DNA of 64,000 bases from Gemmatimonadota bacterium (GCA_028875345.1 JAPPEG010000101.1:1-64000), one strand, 5' to 3'; numbered from the stretch's first letter, positions 17,181-27,560 are shown. Made by a program: numbers and translations. Notes: a model not told the origin generated them from the letters alone.

Positions 17181-18725
17181 TTATTCCGCGTAGATGTCCT
17201 GCATCTGATAGGCGTCGAGCGAGACCAGTTCGGCGCTCTGGCCCTGTGCGCGCAGCGAGACCCCAACGCTGTCGGCGCGGTAGGGATAGACTCGTGCGGC
17301 CACGCATTGCTGGCCGTTGGCAAAGACCTCGACAACGCTCTTATCGACAAAAATCCGCAGCTTGAGCGTCTCGCCCGGAGTGAGGATGACCGGAGCGGTT
17401 TCTGGAGCGCGGGAGAGCACGTCGGGCGCAACAGAAGAATACGAGGTGTCGAGCGAGATCAGACTCTGGTGGTGGTCGCTGCCAAAGACGCGGTTGCGGA
17501 AGCCCCGATTTTTAAAAAAGGCAATGCGCGTGTACTCTTCCTTGCCGGGAGCGCGCAGGACATTGAGCTCGACCATGGGCGCGTCTTGCGGATCGATTTC
17601 AGCGACGATTTCCACGGCGTTGCCTTGGACTGAATCGAGGACGAGCTCTTCGTTGGCGGCGAGGGTAGTTTTGCCGACGCGCTGATGGTCCCGCCGGAGC
17701 GACTCGAGGTCGCCGGCCGGCTCCATGGCCAGATCGTCGCCGACGACGGTCAGCCGGCGGGGCAAGGTCATAATCTGGTTCCAATTCTTGGTCGGTTTGC
17801 CGGGGTTCATGTTGAAGATGACCAAGACGCCGCCTTGGCCGTCGGGAGTCGCCGAAGGGGCGTGGACGCCCGAGGGCGAGGCCGCGCCAAAGTTGAATTT
17901 GGCCCCGTAGGTCACGACGAACTTGTCGCGCTCGGTGTCGTAGTCGCCGAGCAGGTACTGACCACCGCTTCTATGGCTGAAGAAAAGGAGGATGTGGCGG
18001 TCGCCGATCGGCCAGAAATAGGGACAGGCCCCGTCGTCGCCGACTAGCGTGTACCCGTCGTCCTCCGCGAAGGGATGGAGGTACTCCCAGTGTTCGAGAT
18101 CGCTCGACCTGAAGAGGAAGTTGGCGCGCACGGGCTTGCCGGCCGGGCCTTCGGGTTTGGTGCCCGCCGACAGCGAGTAGTACGCGTCGCCCTGCTTCCA
18201 GATGCAGGGATCGAAGACTCGGTAGGGCGCGTCGGCGCGAATGGGGATCACGGCCTTGTTGGCGACCTTTTCCCAGTTGAGCAACAGCGGATCCGAAGAA
18301 GTGGCGACCATGTTGCCGACCTCAGTGCCGTGATACATGGCAATGACGCGGTCTTCCTCGACTAGCGCAGCACCCGAAAAACAGCAGCGCTCCGGGTTCG
18401 GATAAATGCAGTACGGCAGGTCGCGCCAGTGGACGAGATCGTCGCTGATGGCGTGGCCCCAGTGCTGGCGGGTATCCTCCGGTGGATAGGCTTGGTAGAA
18501 GAGATGGTAGCGGCCCTGCCAGAAGCACAGTCCGTTGGGGTCGTTGAGATTGGCTTCGGGATTGATGTAGTGGTAGATGGGGCGGTGTGGGTCTCCGGCG
18601 TACGAGCGGCGCGCTTCAAGCAGGCGCTGCATCAGCGGATTGGTGGCCAGTGATTCCTCTTGTTCGGCCAAGGTGTCGGGGAAGGTGTAGTAGGGGACCT
18701 TTGACGTGTAGTCAGGCGCGGACAT
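17181..18725 (-). CDS. Glycoside hydrolase family 32-like (levanase/invertase type)
   Basis: YHYINPEANLNDPNGLCFWQGRYHLFYQ; VFDPCIWKQGDAYY; C-terminal beta-sandwich LRIFVDKSVVEVFANGQ. Confidence 0.93.
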   Translation of the reverse strand: MSAPDYTSKVPYYTFPDTLAEQEESLATNPLMQRLLEARRSYAGDPHRPIYHYINPEANLNDPNGLCFWQGRYHLFYQAYPPEDTRQHWGHAISDDLVHWRDLPYCIYPNPERCCFSGAALVEEDRVIAMYHGTEVGNMVATSSDPLLLNWEKVANKAVIPIRADAPYRVFDPCIWKQGDAYYSLSAGTKPEGPAGKPVRANFLFRSSDLEHWEYLHPFAEDDGYTLVGDDGACPYFWPIGDRHILLFFSHRSGGQYLLGDYDTERDKFVVTYGAKFNFGAASPSGVHAPSATPDGQGGVLVIFNMNPGKPTKNWNQIMTLPRRLTVVGDDLAMEPAGDLESLRRDHQRVGKTTLAANEELVLDSVQGNAVEIVAEIDPQDAPMVELNVLRAPGKEEYTRIAFFKNRGFRNRVFGSDHHQSLISLDTSYSSVAPDVLSRAPETAPVILTPGETLKLRIFVDKSVVEVFANGQQCVAARVYPYRADSVGVSLRAQGQSAELVSLDAYQMQDIYAE

Positions 18726-18795
18726 GATCTTAGTTCTCCGTCGTTAAGGGTTGGATGATCGAATTAGGTCTATGCAATGCACAATTTCATGTCGC

Positions 18796-21678
18796 CTAAT
18801 CAAGTCTACTCTCTTGTGGCCTGCAATCCGCCGCTGCGAGATCGACCCGGCCGTTTGGATGCTTGAACCGCGTACTTTTGGAAGCAAGTATACTATCAGC
18901 CACCTCGACCAGACCATTGTAAGCCTCATGGCGACTTTTTCTGTCAAAGCTAGGCACCGGCGCGGATGTAACTTGGGACATTAGCCACTCGGCGAGGAAT
19001 GGTGGATTCTCTGAAACCTTTCCCTTAGTGGTAGCAAATAGTGGGACGAACTCCTCAGTCAACGCCTTCCCTTGGTCGTTCTGCCAGCGTAGCTTAAATG
19101 CGGCAAGTACCCCTCGCTCTCCCACAGTCGATACGACCGAGGCGTACAGACCATCAAATGGTTGTGATTGTGCCAACTCAATCAAATGCTGAAAAAACTT
19201 CGTCTCAAAATCGAGTAATACGACATTATTTTGAAGTCGATGTGCAAGCCGTCGATTCGTTGTAACTCTCACTACCGTTCGTCGACCAAACTCAGGAAAC
19301 TTGCCTTGCATGTCTTTGGGTAGGCGGATTTCCAAAACTTCGCCATCGTATAGAGTTGCTTGCAGGTCAATGTCAGTGATCGGCAACACCTTGCGAATGA
19401 ACAGATCGACGTGTTGCATAGTGAAGCCAATGGTGCCCCCTAAAGCATTCGGGTCGTAACCTGCAACGTAAGTAAAAACTTCATCCTGCAATTTTTTAGC
19501 CTCTTGAGCCCGTTTCAGTGCTTTGTCGATATCTTCTTGTGTGCGTTTAATGTTCATATCCGTTGCCGATCTCAGAATTGAGGATAGATCCATATTTTCC
19601 AAAATTTCGCCTAAAATTTCGGCATCAAGTCTTTCATTGTACTCCTCGCCTACAGGTGCCATGTCCTGTACGATGTTGGTTATCCGTTGAAGCATCAAAT
19701 CAATCGCAGAGTTATCGAAACTGTCGCGAGCGTGTAGATTAAAGACAACGACTTTTTTCTTTTGACCATAGCGGTATAATCGGCCAATACGCTGGACCAA
19801 TCGAGACGGATTCCATGGCAAATCGTAATTTACCATCACGTAACACGACTCATGTAGATTGATGCCCTCGCCGCCAGCTTCCGTTGAAACCATAAATTGT
19901 GCCGACTCGTTGAAGGCACTAATGGCCTCCAGTTTCTCATCCAATCCCATTGAGCCATTTAGCAGCTCGATTTCGCCTACTTCGGGAAACTGATCCTCAA
20001 GTGCTTCCTTAAGGTAGATTTGCGTTCCCCGGTATTCCGTAAAGACCAAGAGTTTCTCGCCTTTCTCAACAAGCGGTGCAACGACTTCATTGAGAAACAT
20101 TTGTAGCTTTTCGTCGTTCTGATACACGGCCTTTGCTGCCTCAAGCAAGCCTTCGATCATTTCCCCTTCGTGAGCGAAAAATTCCTTAGCCCCAGTGCTC
20201 GATATACTCATTGCAAGATCGTCTTGATCATCTCCGCCCTCGGATAGATCGTCTAGCGTCAATTCCCTCTCTAGACCATCCTCTTTGTATTCATTCAACT
20301 CGCCAGATAATTTTTCTAGCCGCAACTGGAGGGAGCGTTCGATGGCTGCAATGCTAGATGAGGCGAGTTTTCGGTATGTTGTCATAACGAAGCCGATGGC
20401 ACGACCGGTACTTCCTCCCTTTTCCCCCGATCTATAACCGTGTCGCAGATACTCGTCTAGTAATTTCTGGAATTTGAGCGTTTCCCTTGATGGCCTTACC
20501 GGGATCCGATGTATATCTTGTCCTTTGAAAATGAACTGACCATCGGCATCAGTAACCTCGCTTTTGCGATTTCTTAAGATCAGGTCACTCACTATTTCTG
20601 GATTGAATCTAAGTGTGTGTATCTGCCGTCTAAGATCAGGCCGTACGAGCTCCAATATCGATATAAACCGGTCTACATAACCTTGATGAGGGGTACCACT
20701 TAAAAGAAAAAAACCATCGGACATCGGCCGTAGCATTTCTGCCAATTTATAGCGATCCGCTCGCTCGCCACTGGCATGCCGAGTGAGCTTGTGACCCTCG
20801 TCGAATACAACGATGTCCCATCCACCAGCCTGCCGAAATACCTCCATGTGATTTTCCCGTTTGGCAAGGTCAATGGAGGCAATTACATGGTCGTAGCGTT
20901 TCCAGTGTTCATGATCGTGAATACTGAAATCACGTCCGTATATCATAAACTCTTGGTCAAACTTGTGCTTGAGTTCGTCTTGCCATTGTCGAGTTAGACC
21001 AGCCGGTGAAACTACCAGCACACGACGTGCTTGCCCTTTGCGCTTGAGAGCTGCAAGAAGCAATCCAACCTCGATGGTTTTGCCTAGTCCGACATCATCG
21101 GCAATTAACCAGTTGTAGTTTCCAGAACTCAGAATCCGATGAACGAGCTGAATCTGATGCGGTAGCGGATCGACGTCTAAACGATCTAGCGAACCAGTCA
21201 GATGGTTCCAGTTTTCGAGTGCGTGTGCCAAGAGACGAAGACGGAATCTTTCGGCGTGGTCTTCGACGCTCGTTTCGGTACGCTCGTAACGCATTTTCAC
21301 TGTCTTGATTCGACGTAGATTCTCGTATGGTAACCAAACCGAACTGCCGTCTTCATCGAATTGCACAAGGCACTGATCGCGTTGGGCTAGTTTGCGTTGG
21401 CCGATGATCGTCCCTCGTCCTAGAGGCTTGCGCGTTGCCGAAATCGGTACATCCTGAACGGCCCATCCTCTTTGGAAACCAGACTCTAAGTCGCCAATGT
21501 CTAGCCACTCTTGCCAAGAGCGGTTAGGTGTCCACCAAGTAACCTTAACCTTTAGAGAGCCTACTTTTCGATCCACTACTTGTCCCAACGGCTCTTTATT
21601 ACCGCGCCGTTGGACCCAACAATCTTCGACCGGAATTAAAACGTCTATTGTCATCGTCGTTTTCCTTTTCCTCGCCAT
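18796..21678 (-). CDS. SNF2/RapA-like DEAD/DEAH helicase, possible defence protein
   Basis: IADDVGLGKTIEVGLLLAAL, VVFDEGHKLTRH, LLSGTPHQG, LLVFTEYRGT, RLVQRIGRLYRYGQKKKVVVFN. Confidence 0.9.
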   Translation of the reverse strand: MARKRKTTMTIDVLIPVEDCWVQRRGNKEPLGQVVDRKVGSLKVKVTWWTPNRSWQEWLDIGDLESGFQRGWAVQDVPISATRKPLGRGTIIGQRKLAQRDQCLVQFDEDGSSVWLPYENLRRIKTVKMRYERTETSVEDHAERFRLRLLAHALENWNHLTGSLDRLDVDPLPHQIQLVHRILSSGNYNWLIADDVGLGKTIEVGLLLAALKRKGQARRVLVVSPAGLTRQWQDELKHKFDQEFMIYGRDFSIHDHEHWKRYDHVIASIDLAKRENHMEVFRQAGGWDIVVFDEGHKLTRHASGERADRYKLAEMLRPMSDGFFLLSGTPHQGYVDRFISILELVRPDLRRQIHTLRFNPEIVSDLILRNRKSEVTDADGQFIFKGQDIHRIPVRPSRETLKFQKLLDEYLRHGYRSGEKGGSTGRAIGFVMTTYRKLASSSIAAIERSLQLRLEKLSGELNEYKEDGLERELTLDDLSEGGDDQDDLAMSISSTGAKEFFAHEGEMIEGLLEAAKAVYQNDEKLQMFLNEVVAPLVEKGEKLLVFTEYRGTQIYLKEALEDQFPEVGEIELLNGSMGLDEKLEAISAFNESAQFMVSTEAGGEGINLHESCYVMVNYDLPWNPSRLVQRIGRLYRYGQKKKVVVFNLHARDSFDNSAIDLMLQRITNIVQDMAPVGEEYNERLDAEILGEILENMDLSSILRSATDMNIKRTQEDIDKALKRAQEAKKLQDEVFTYVAGYDPNALGGTIGFTMQHVDLFIRKVLPITDIDLQATLYDGEVLEIRLPKDMQGKFPEFGRRTVVRVTTNRRLAHRLQNNVVLLDFETKFFQHLIELAQSQPFDGLYASVVSTVGERGVLAAFKLRWQNDQGKALTEEFVPLFATTKGKVSENPPFLAEWLMSQVTSAPVPSFDRKSRHEAYNGLVEVADSILASKSTRFKHPNGRVDLAAADCRPQESRLD

Positions 21679-22874
21679 AGGTCTATTTGTGGAACTGAGT
21701 GGGCCGCAGTCGCAGTAGTACGCTCAAACGCATCGGGCCTTTTCTCACATTGCCCCCGCTGACTCAAGCCATAGTCCAAAAGTTCGGTATCGAGATTTTG
21801 TATTTTCACGTCGATATAGGAGGAGAAACTCATGTAGTAATCATGGGAGGACCAAGGCGGCAACCTCAGCCATTCGTCGAGCCAATCGTCATCGATCATC
21901 ATTTCTGGGGGGTAATCCTTCCGCTCCAGACACACGCGATGTGCAACAACCCACGTAAAAGCCGTCGCGCCGTTGGAAAGCCGTCTGACTCTGTACCTCC
22001 GAGAATAACGTCCTTTCCACCAGTCCATTCGCTGTCTCCAGATACTCCGTAACTCCACCATCGCCTTCAGGGTCTCAAAATCCAGTCCATCCGATGCTAT
22101 TCTTTTTATTGCTTGAAAAGTACTTGAATGAGAATAGTCCGGATGGTCAAATAAATCTGTCAAATAGGTCAGAGCTATCTCCTGATCATCGCGGCCCGTC
22201 AGATAGAGTAAACTCGTTATGTCCGCTGCCTTATCACGGGCGCGCCGAATCGACGGCCCTTCTTCTTCAGCTTCAGTCTCCCATAGCTTCTGCTGAGCAT
22301 CCCCATCAAATTCGGGGATGTCGTCGAAGAGGAGGTCTGAATCCTCGTGTGCCGAATCATCAGAATCACTGTATTCAAATCCATCGTCTTCTGTCTCATA
22401 GAGCAGACCAGCATCAAGCCAATCTTGGTCTGACGAAAAACTATCATCATCCGCCGACTCCATTGTCTCAACATCGGCACAGAGCATGTCCTCTGTCGCC
22501 TTTTCAAGGGCATTCCTATCCTCCTTGTCTTCAGACACCATCGGAGTGGTGCTATCCACCGTGGACGCTCGTTCTGTTTCGATTTTGTCTTCGCTTGTGA
22601 GTGTATCTTGTGGCTCATCAGACTCTAACGAGCTCGTTTCGTCAGGTGCAAAATCACGGACACTGCCCTCCGCAGGTACGCTCTTGGGTCCATCCAGCGT
22701 ACTGAGCCCGCTCTCCACGCTTTTTTCTTTCTTTAGCCCTATATTTTCGTCTGATCCCGTCGTGTCTTCGGGATCCCACGGATCGAAGACTTTTTCGTCC
22801 TCTACCTCAGTTCGATGATGATCCGACGCCTCCCAGTATGAATTGGGAGAGGGAATAGGAGGGGACTTCATCAA
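21651..22874 (-). CDS. Acidic, low-complexity protein of unknown function, overlapping the helicase gene
   Basis: 407 aa; Asp/Glu/Ser-rich first about 200 aa, then a Trp/Tyr-rich domain (WRQRMDWWKGRYSRRYRVRRLSNGATAFTWVVAHRVCLE); 28-bp overlap with the helicase start. Confidence 0.75.
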   Translation of the reverse strand: MMKSPPIPSPNSYWEASDHHRTEVEDEKVFDPWDPEDTTGSDENIGLKKEKSVESGLSTLDGPKSVPAEGSVRDFAPDETSSLESDEPQDTLTSEDKIETERASTVDSTTPMVSEDKEDRNALEKATEDMLCADVETMESADDDSFSSDQDWLDAGLLYETEDDGFEYSDSDDSAHEDSDLLFDDIPEFDGDAQQKLWETEAEEEGPSIRRARDKAADITSLLYLTGRDDQEIALTYLTDLFDHPDYSHSSTFQAIKRIASDGLDFETLKAMVELRSIWRQRMDWWKGRYSRRYRVRRLSNGATAFTWVVAHRVCLERKDYPPEMMIDDDWLDEWLRLPPWSSHDYYMSFSSYIDVKIQNLDTELLDYGLSQRGQCEKRPDAFERTTATAAHSVPQIDLWRGKGKRR

Positions 22875-23138
22875 TTCAGTAGGTTAGCAGCCAAGGCCGC
22901 TGCCTGTTCCAGGGTAGGGTCGGATACGTTAGGGACCTTTGATATGTAAGCGGATGATGAGATCATGGGATGAGCCTCCAGTTCGATAAATGGTCGTTAG
23001 CGCGGCGAGAAAGTATAGGTCTTACGCGGGCGTCAATCCAGTCTTGAGCAGAAGACAACGCGCCGCTGCCTGTGCAGTACGGTTTGACAATCACCGTGCG
23101 AATACGCTCTATTCCCTTTAATTACATTCCAACAAGTC

Positions 23139-24116
23139 ATGCGCATAGACTGCCAGACCCATATTTTCCCCGTCGAGTACGCGGAAGTTTTGACCCAAAA
23201 CCCCGAGTGGCCGCAAACCGTGCTAGAAGCCGACCAGTTCGTTCTCACCTATAAAGATGCTCAGACATTTGTCATGGGGCGGGAGGCTTACGGAGTCGAG
23301 CGCAAGCTGAGTGCCATGGACGCAGCCAGCATTGACATCAGCGCCCTCAGCGTGAATATGCCCGGGCCGGAAAACCTCGCACCAGAGCTAGCGGTGCCCG
23401 CCGCCCGCGCTGGCAACGACGCTTTGGCCGAAGCTGTGGCACAGCATCCAGGCCGCTTCGTCGGCTTGGCCTGCTTGCCTTGGCAGAACACTGAGGATGC
23501 GCTGGCGGAGTTGGAGCGCGCCGTCGGCACCCTCGGCCACCGAGGGGTGATGCTCTATTCGCACATTGTGGGCGTCGAGGTGGACGACGTGGCGTTGGAT
23601 CCGCTGTATCGGCGCATCGCCGAGTTGGGCGTCCCGGTCGTCCTGCATCCGAGCGTGCCACCTTGGGGCGAGGCCATCAAGCACCACTCCATGATCCCCA
23701 TGGCAGGTTTGATGGTGCATCAGAGTTTTGCCACCTTGCAGTTGATTTTGGGCGGCGTCCTCGAACGCCATCCCCAGCTCAAGGTCGTGCAGCCGCACTG
23801 CGGAGGTGTGTTGCCGTATCTGTGGGGACGCGTCGAGCATCAGACCGAGACCTTGCGCCGAGGCCGGGCGCAGATCAGCCAACCTGTCGGCAGGTACTAT
23901 AAACGAGTTTATTTAGACGTGGTTTCCCCGTGGCCGCCAGCACTGAAGCTCGCTTATGAGTTTGCCGGCAGCGACCGGCTGCTCTTTGCCAGCGACCATC
24001 CGTGGGTGGAGATCGACGTGTTGAGTCGGCTGGTGGAGGACATGGACATTCCCGCCGAGGACAAAGACGCCATCTTCGGGCGTAATGCCTGTGCGTTGTT
24101 CGGAATCGGCGGCTAA
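23139..24116 (+). CDS. Amidohydrolase 2 family (ACMSD-like)
   Basis: MRIDCQTHIFP, PVVLHPSVPPWG, QPHCGGVLPYLWGR, LLFASDHPWVE. Confidence 0.88.
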   Translation: MRIDCQTHIFPVEYAEVLTQNPEWPQTVLEADQFVLTYKDAQTFVMGREAYGVERKLSAMDAASIDISALSVNMPGPENLAPELAVPAARAGNDALAEAVAQHPGRFVGLACLPWQNTEDALAELERAVGTLGHRGVMLYSHIVGVEVDDVALDPLYRRIAELGVPVVLHPSVPPWGEAIKHHSMIPMAGLMVHQSFATLQLILGGVLERHPQLKVVQPHCGGVLPYLWGRVEHQTETLRRGRAQISQPVGRYYKRVYLDVVSPWPPALKLAYEFAGSDRLLFASDHPWVEIDVLSRLVEDMDIPAEDKDAIFGRNACALFGIGG

Positions 24117-24147
24117 TCGCGCAATCGCAAAAAGGAGCAAAACTTCT

Positions 24148-24810
24148 ATGGTCAAACCCGAAGTACTAGCAGCCTTTAAGGAATTCGACTCGCCGACGAT
24201 TTTCAACGCCATCGTGTTAAAGTGCGGCCTGCCCAACGAAGAGTACACCGACCACCGGATTCGCTACCTGCTACCGGAATTGGGACCAGTCATCGGCTAT
24301 GCAGTGACCGCGGAAGTAACGACCAACGACCCGGACTCCGTAGCAGTCCCTTGGGACGGGTACTACGAGGCAATCGACGCCACGGAGGGACCCGTGTTCG
24401 CGGTAATGAAGGACGTGGACTCGCGTCCCGGACGCGGAGCCAGTTTTGGCGACGGCATGGCACGGCTGCACCAGCGGCTAGGCGCGGTGGGAGCCGTTGT
24501 CGATGGAACAGTGCGCGACTTGGAGGGGATCCGCCGGGTCGGGCTGCCGATCTTCGCTTGGGGGACGGTGCCAGGGCACGGCGTATTCAACGCGACGCGA
24601 GTCAACGCGCCAATTACCGTAGGGTCGGTGCGGATTCGGCCGGGAGACCTGATCTTTGGCGACGGCGACGGCTGCGTGCGCATCCCGCTGGAGCACGCCG
24701 AGGAAGTGTTGGAATTGGCCGCAGAAGTGCGGGACAAGGAAGCCGAGATTTTTGCGCTGTACGATTCAGACGACTTTTCCCTCGCCAAGTGGCGAGAGTC
24801 GCGCCGGTAG
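24148..24810 (+). CDS. RraA-like / 4-hydroxy-4-methyl-2-oxoglutarate aldolase family
   Basis: FDSPTIFNAIV, GDGMARLHQRLGAVGAVVDGTVRDLEGIRRVGLPIFAWG, VRIRPGDLIFGDGDGCVRIP. Start reassigned to ATG at 24148 after an AAGGAGC site. Confidence 0.9.
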   Translation: MVKPEVLAAFKEFDSPTIFNAIVLKCGLPNEEYTDHRIRYLLPELGPVIGYAVTAEVTTNDPDSVAVPWDGYYEAIDATEGPVFAVMKDVDSRPGRGASFGDGMARLHQRLGAVGAVVDGTVRDLEGIRRVGLPIFAWGTVPGHGVFNATRVNAPITVGSVRIRPGDLIFGDGDGCVRIPLEHAEEVLELAAEVRDKEAEIFALYDSDDFSLAKWRESRR

Positions 24811-24856
24811 GGGCAACCTTGTAGGTTGCCCTCATCGCCGCCCAAAGGAGGACACT

Positions 24857-25732
24857 ATGGAGACCACCACGGTAAAAATTGATCCCAAAGAAGAAATCGG
24901 CTTTATGACGGTCGATGAGACTGATTTTGCCGCTTTCTCCTTAAGCCAGCAGATCCGCCATCTCGAAATGGAGGGCTACGTGCTCATGCCAGACGTGCTT
25001 GACGCCGAGCACATTGCAGCGCTAAAGGCCGAGCTAAAAGACCTGCCGATGGGACAAAAGGACTACAGCGAGGCTCAAACCTTCCACCACGAGCCCCAAT
25101 GCGCGAGCCGGTTGGTAGCCGAGTTGATCGGCTATCCGCCGATCGCGGAATTCCTCAAAGCGCTCATGGGGCCGGACATCGTCTTCACGCACGGGCTTTT
25201 TACCCGCACCCTCTCCGGCTCGCCGGGCATTTCAATGCACACCGACGGCCAGCCATTCGGCTCGTCGATCTTTGGCTTCGAAGGCTCTTCGCCGCGCCTT
25301 TTGCGGGTGCTCTACTACCTCGACGACCTGTCGCCCGAGCGCGCGCCCTTCCGGCTCATCCCGCGCTCCCATCTCTCGTTCCACGCCCAAGCCAACCCGT
25401 ACGTGCGCTATGTCTCGCACCCGCAGGAAATCACGCTCTGTGCCAAGGCCGGTTCGGTAGTAATGATCCCCGCCCTCCTCTTCCACGGCACCCATCCCAA
25501 CAGGGACTTGGCCCCTCGGGAACTGATCCAGTTCGGCTACCGGCCAGCTTGGGCGGGGCCAGTTCAGCCGATGGACGAGTGGGATTCGGAATGGGTGGAA
25601 AACGCGCCGGCCGTGGCCAAACCTTTTCTCCAAAGCCGCAACACCACCGGCAAGGAGTGGAAACAAGTCCACAAACCCCAGGGCATGCAGCACGACGCAC
25701 CGGGCATCAATCCAGACCGCTGGGGGGACTAA
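24857..25732 (+). CDS. PhyH-superfamily dioxygenase
   Basis: SGSPGISMHTDGQPFGSS (HxD), LRVLYYLDDLSPERAPFRLIPRSH, LFHGTHPNRD. Start at ATG 24857. Confidence 0.88.
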   Translation: METTTVKIDPKEEIGFMTVDETDFAAFSLSQQIRHLEMEGYVLMPDVLDAEHIAALKAELKDLPMGQKDYSEAQTFHHEPQCASRLVAELIGYPPIAEFLKALMGPDIVFTHGLFTRTLSGSPGISMHTDGQPFGSSIFGFEGSSPRLLRVLYYLDDLSPERAPFRLIPRSHLSFHAQANPYVRYVSHPQEITLCAKAGSVVMIPALLFHGTHPNRDLAPRELIQFGYRPAWAGPVQPMDEWDSEWVENAPAVAKPFLQSRNTTGKEWKQVHKPQGMQHDAPGINPDRWGD

Positions 25733-25734
25733 TC

Positions 25735-26472
25735 GTGAAACTAGCTGAACTCACTTGGCCCGATCTAGAGCAGGTATCCAGAGACGACACGGTAGTCGTA
25801 TATCCCATCGCGGCATTTGAGCAGCACGGGCCGCATCTGCCGTTTATAACGGACACCGCCGAGGTCGCCGCCATCGTCGATCGCCTCGACGCGGAAATTC
25901 CCGATCAGGTCCTCTGTCTCCCGGCGCAATGGCTGGGCTACTCTCCGCACCACCTGCGGTTTAAGGGCACGATAACAGCCCGATCAGAGACCCACATCAA
26001 CATGATCGTCGATACCGTCAGCAGCATGGTCCACGCCGACTTCGACAAAATCCTCATCGTCAACGGCCACGGCGGCAACGTTCCCAATATGAACGTCTCC
26101 CTCCAGCGCCTGATGGAGAAGTGCCCCGACGCGAGAATCTATGGAACCTCTTGGTTTGCCTACGACGAGCTAGGCGAGATCAGAGAGGCGGGGCCCCACG
26201 GTTGGGGGCACGCGGGCGAGATGGAAACTTCGCTGATGATGGCCCTGCATCCCGAGTGGGTCAAAGCAGATCGCCTGCAAAAGGACGGCCATCCGCCGCA
26301 ATCCGAGCGCGCCGGCCAAGTCTCCCGCTACCGCTGGATCCACCAATCGACCGACCAAGGCACCTACGGCGATCCCACTTATGGGTCTGCCGAAAAAGGA
26401 GAGCGCTTCATCAGCGCTGCAGTCGAGGTGTTGGTCCGCATCGTCGAGGACATAAGGAAAGGTCACTTGTAA
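25735..26472 (+). CDS. Creatininase family amidohydrolase
   Basis: FEQHGPHLPFITDT, LPAQWLGYSPHHLRFKGTIT, ILIVNGHGGN, GWGHAGEMETSLM. GTG start at 25735; the longer ORF from 25099 overlaps the preceding gene. Confidence 0.9.
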   Translation: MKLAELTWPDLEQVSRDDTVVVYPIAAFEQHGPHLPFITDTAEVAAIVDRLDAEIPDQVLCLPAQWLGYSPHHLRFKGTITARSETHINMIVDTVSSMVHADFDKILIVNGHGGNVPNMNVSLQRLMEKCPDARIYGTSWFAYDELGEIREAGPHGWGHAGEMETSLMMALHPEWVKADRLQKDGHPPQSERAGQVSRYRWIHQSTDQGTYGDPTYGSAEKGERFISAAVEVLVRIVEDIRKGHL

Positions 26473-26546
26473 GTCCGTGAATACAACTTGCCCGGCCAGC
26501 ACCAAATTGCGACCGTAAGGCTAGCTTTTTTAGAGGAGGACGTCCC

Positions 26547-27560
26547 ATGGAAATGACAAAAAACCAGCGCAAAATAAACTGGTATCGGTGTCCCCTGCCG
26601 CGCGAGACGCTCGCTGCGCTCAACCAGCGCAGCGACTTTTGGGGGTTACTGCAAACGCTGGGGCATTTGGGTCTGCTGGCGGCGACGGGCGCAGGGGCTT
26701 GGTACGCGGCGGAGCACTTGGCCCTGCCGTGGCTGCTGCTGATCCTCTTTTTCCACGGCACGTTCTACGCCTTTTTGCTCAACGGCTTCCACGAATTGTG
26801 TCACTCCACAGTCTTCAAGAGCAAGTTCCTCAACTACTTCTTCCTGCGCGTGTTCAGCTTTCTCGGCGGGTATAACCACATCCACTTCTGGACCAGTCAC
26901 GCCGAGCACCACAAGTACACTCTACACCCGCCCGACGATCTCGAAGTGGTCCTGCCGGCCCGATTGCGATTCGTGGATTTTCTCAAGAGTGCCATTGTAA
27001 ATCCGTGGGGCTTGTACGCCCGCTACAAGGCGACTTGGCGGCGGGCACGCGGGAAATTAGAGGGCGAATGGGAGCTGGCGATCTTCCCCGAGTCGGACCC
27101 AGACAAGCGGCGACGGCTCATCCGCTGGGATCGCTTCTTGCTGGTGGGGCACGCCCTAATCGTAGTAGTATCCTTGTACTTCGGCCTGTGGATGGTGCCA
27201 GTGCTCGTTACGCTCGCGCCTTTTTACGGCGGCTGGTTGCTGTTTCTGTGCAACAACACCCAGCACATCGGCTTGCAGGACGACGTGCCGGACTTCCGGC
27301 TCTGCACCCGCACGGTCATCTTGAATCCGTTCTTCCGCTTCCTCTACTGGCACATGAACTACCACATCGAACACCACATGTACGCCGGCGTGCCGTGCTA
27401 CCGGCTCGGCAAGCTGCACGCGGCCATCAAAAGCGACCTCCCGCACTGTCCGCAGGGATTGTATGCAGCGTGGACGGAGATCGCCGCCATCCTCGAACGA
27501 CAAAAGGCCGAGCCAGACTACGAATACGTGCCGGAATTGCCCACGCCCGTCGCGGCTTGA
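26547..27560 (+). CDS. Membrane fatty acid desaturase
   Basis: Histidine boxes FHELCHS, TSHAEHHKY, NYHIEHHMY. Confidence 0.92.
   Translation: MEMTKNQRKINWYRCPLPRETLAALNQRSDFWGLLQTLGHLGLLAATGAGAWYAAEHLALPWLLLILFFHGTFYAFLLNGFHELCHSTVFKSKFLNYFFLRVFSFLGGYNHIHFWTSHAEHHKYTLHPPDDLEVVLPARLRFVDFLKSAIVNPWGLYARYKATWRRARGKLEGEWELAIFPESDPDKRRRLIRWDRFLLVGHALIVVVSLYFGLWMVPVLVTLAPFYGGWLLFLCNNTQHIGLQDDVPDFRLCTRTVILNPFFRFLYWHMNYHIEHHMYAGVPCYRLGKLHAAIKSDLPHCPQGLYAAWTEIAAILERQKAEPDYEYVPELPTPVAA

Noticed and set aside
18730-23000. Assigning the helicase module to DISARM or another named defence system
   Set aside because: Only a SNF2-like helicase and an unknown partner are present; the other components of such systems are not seen nearby.
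25099-25734. N-terminal extension of the creatininase ORF
   Set aside because: Overlaps the PhyH gene 24857-25732 in another frame; homology-like sequence begins at the GTG at 25735.
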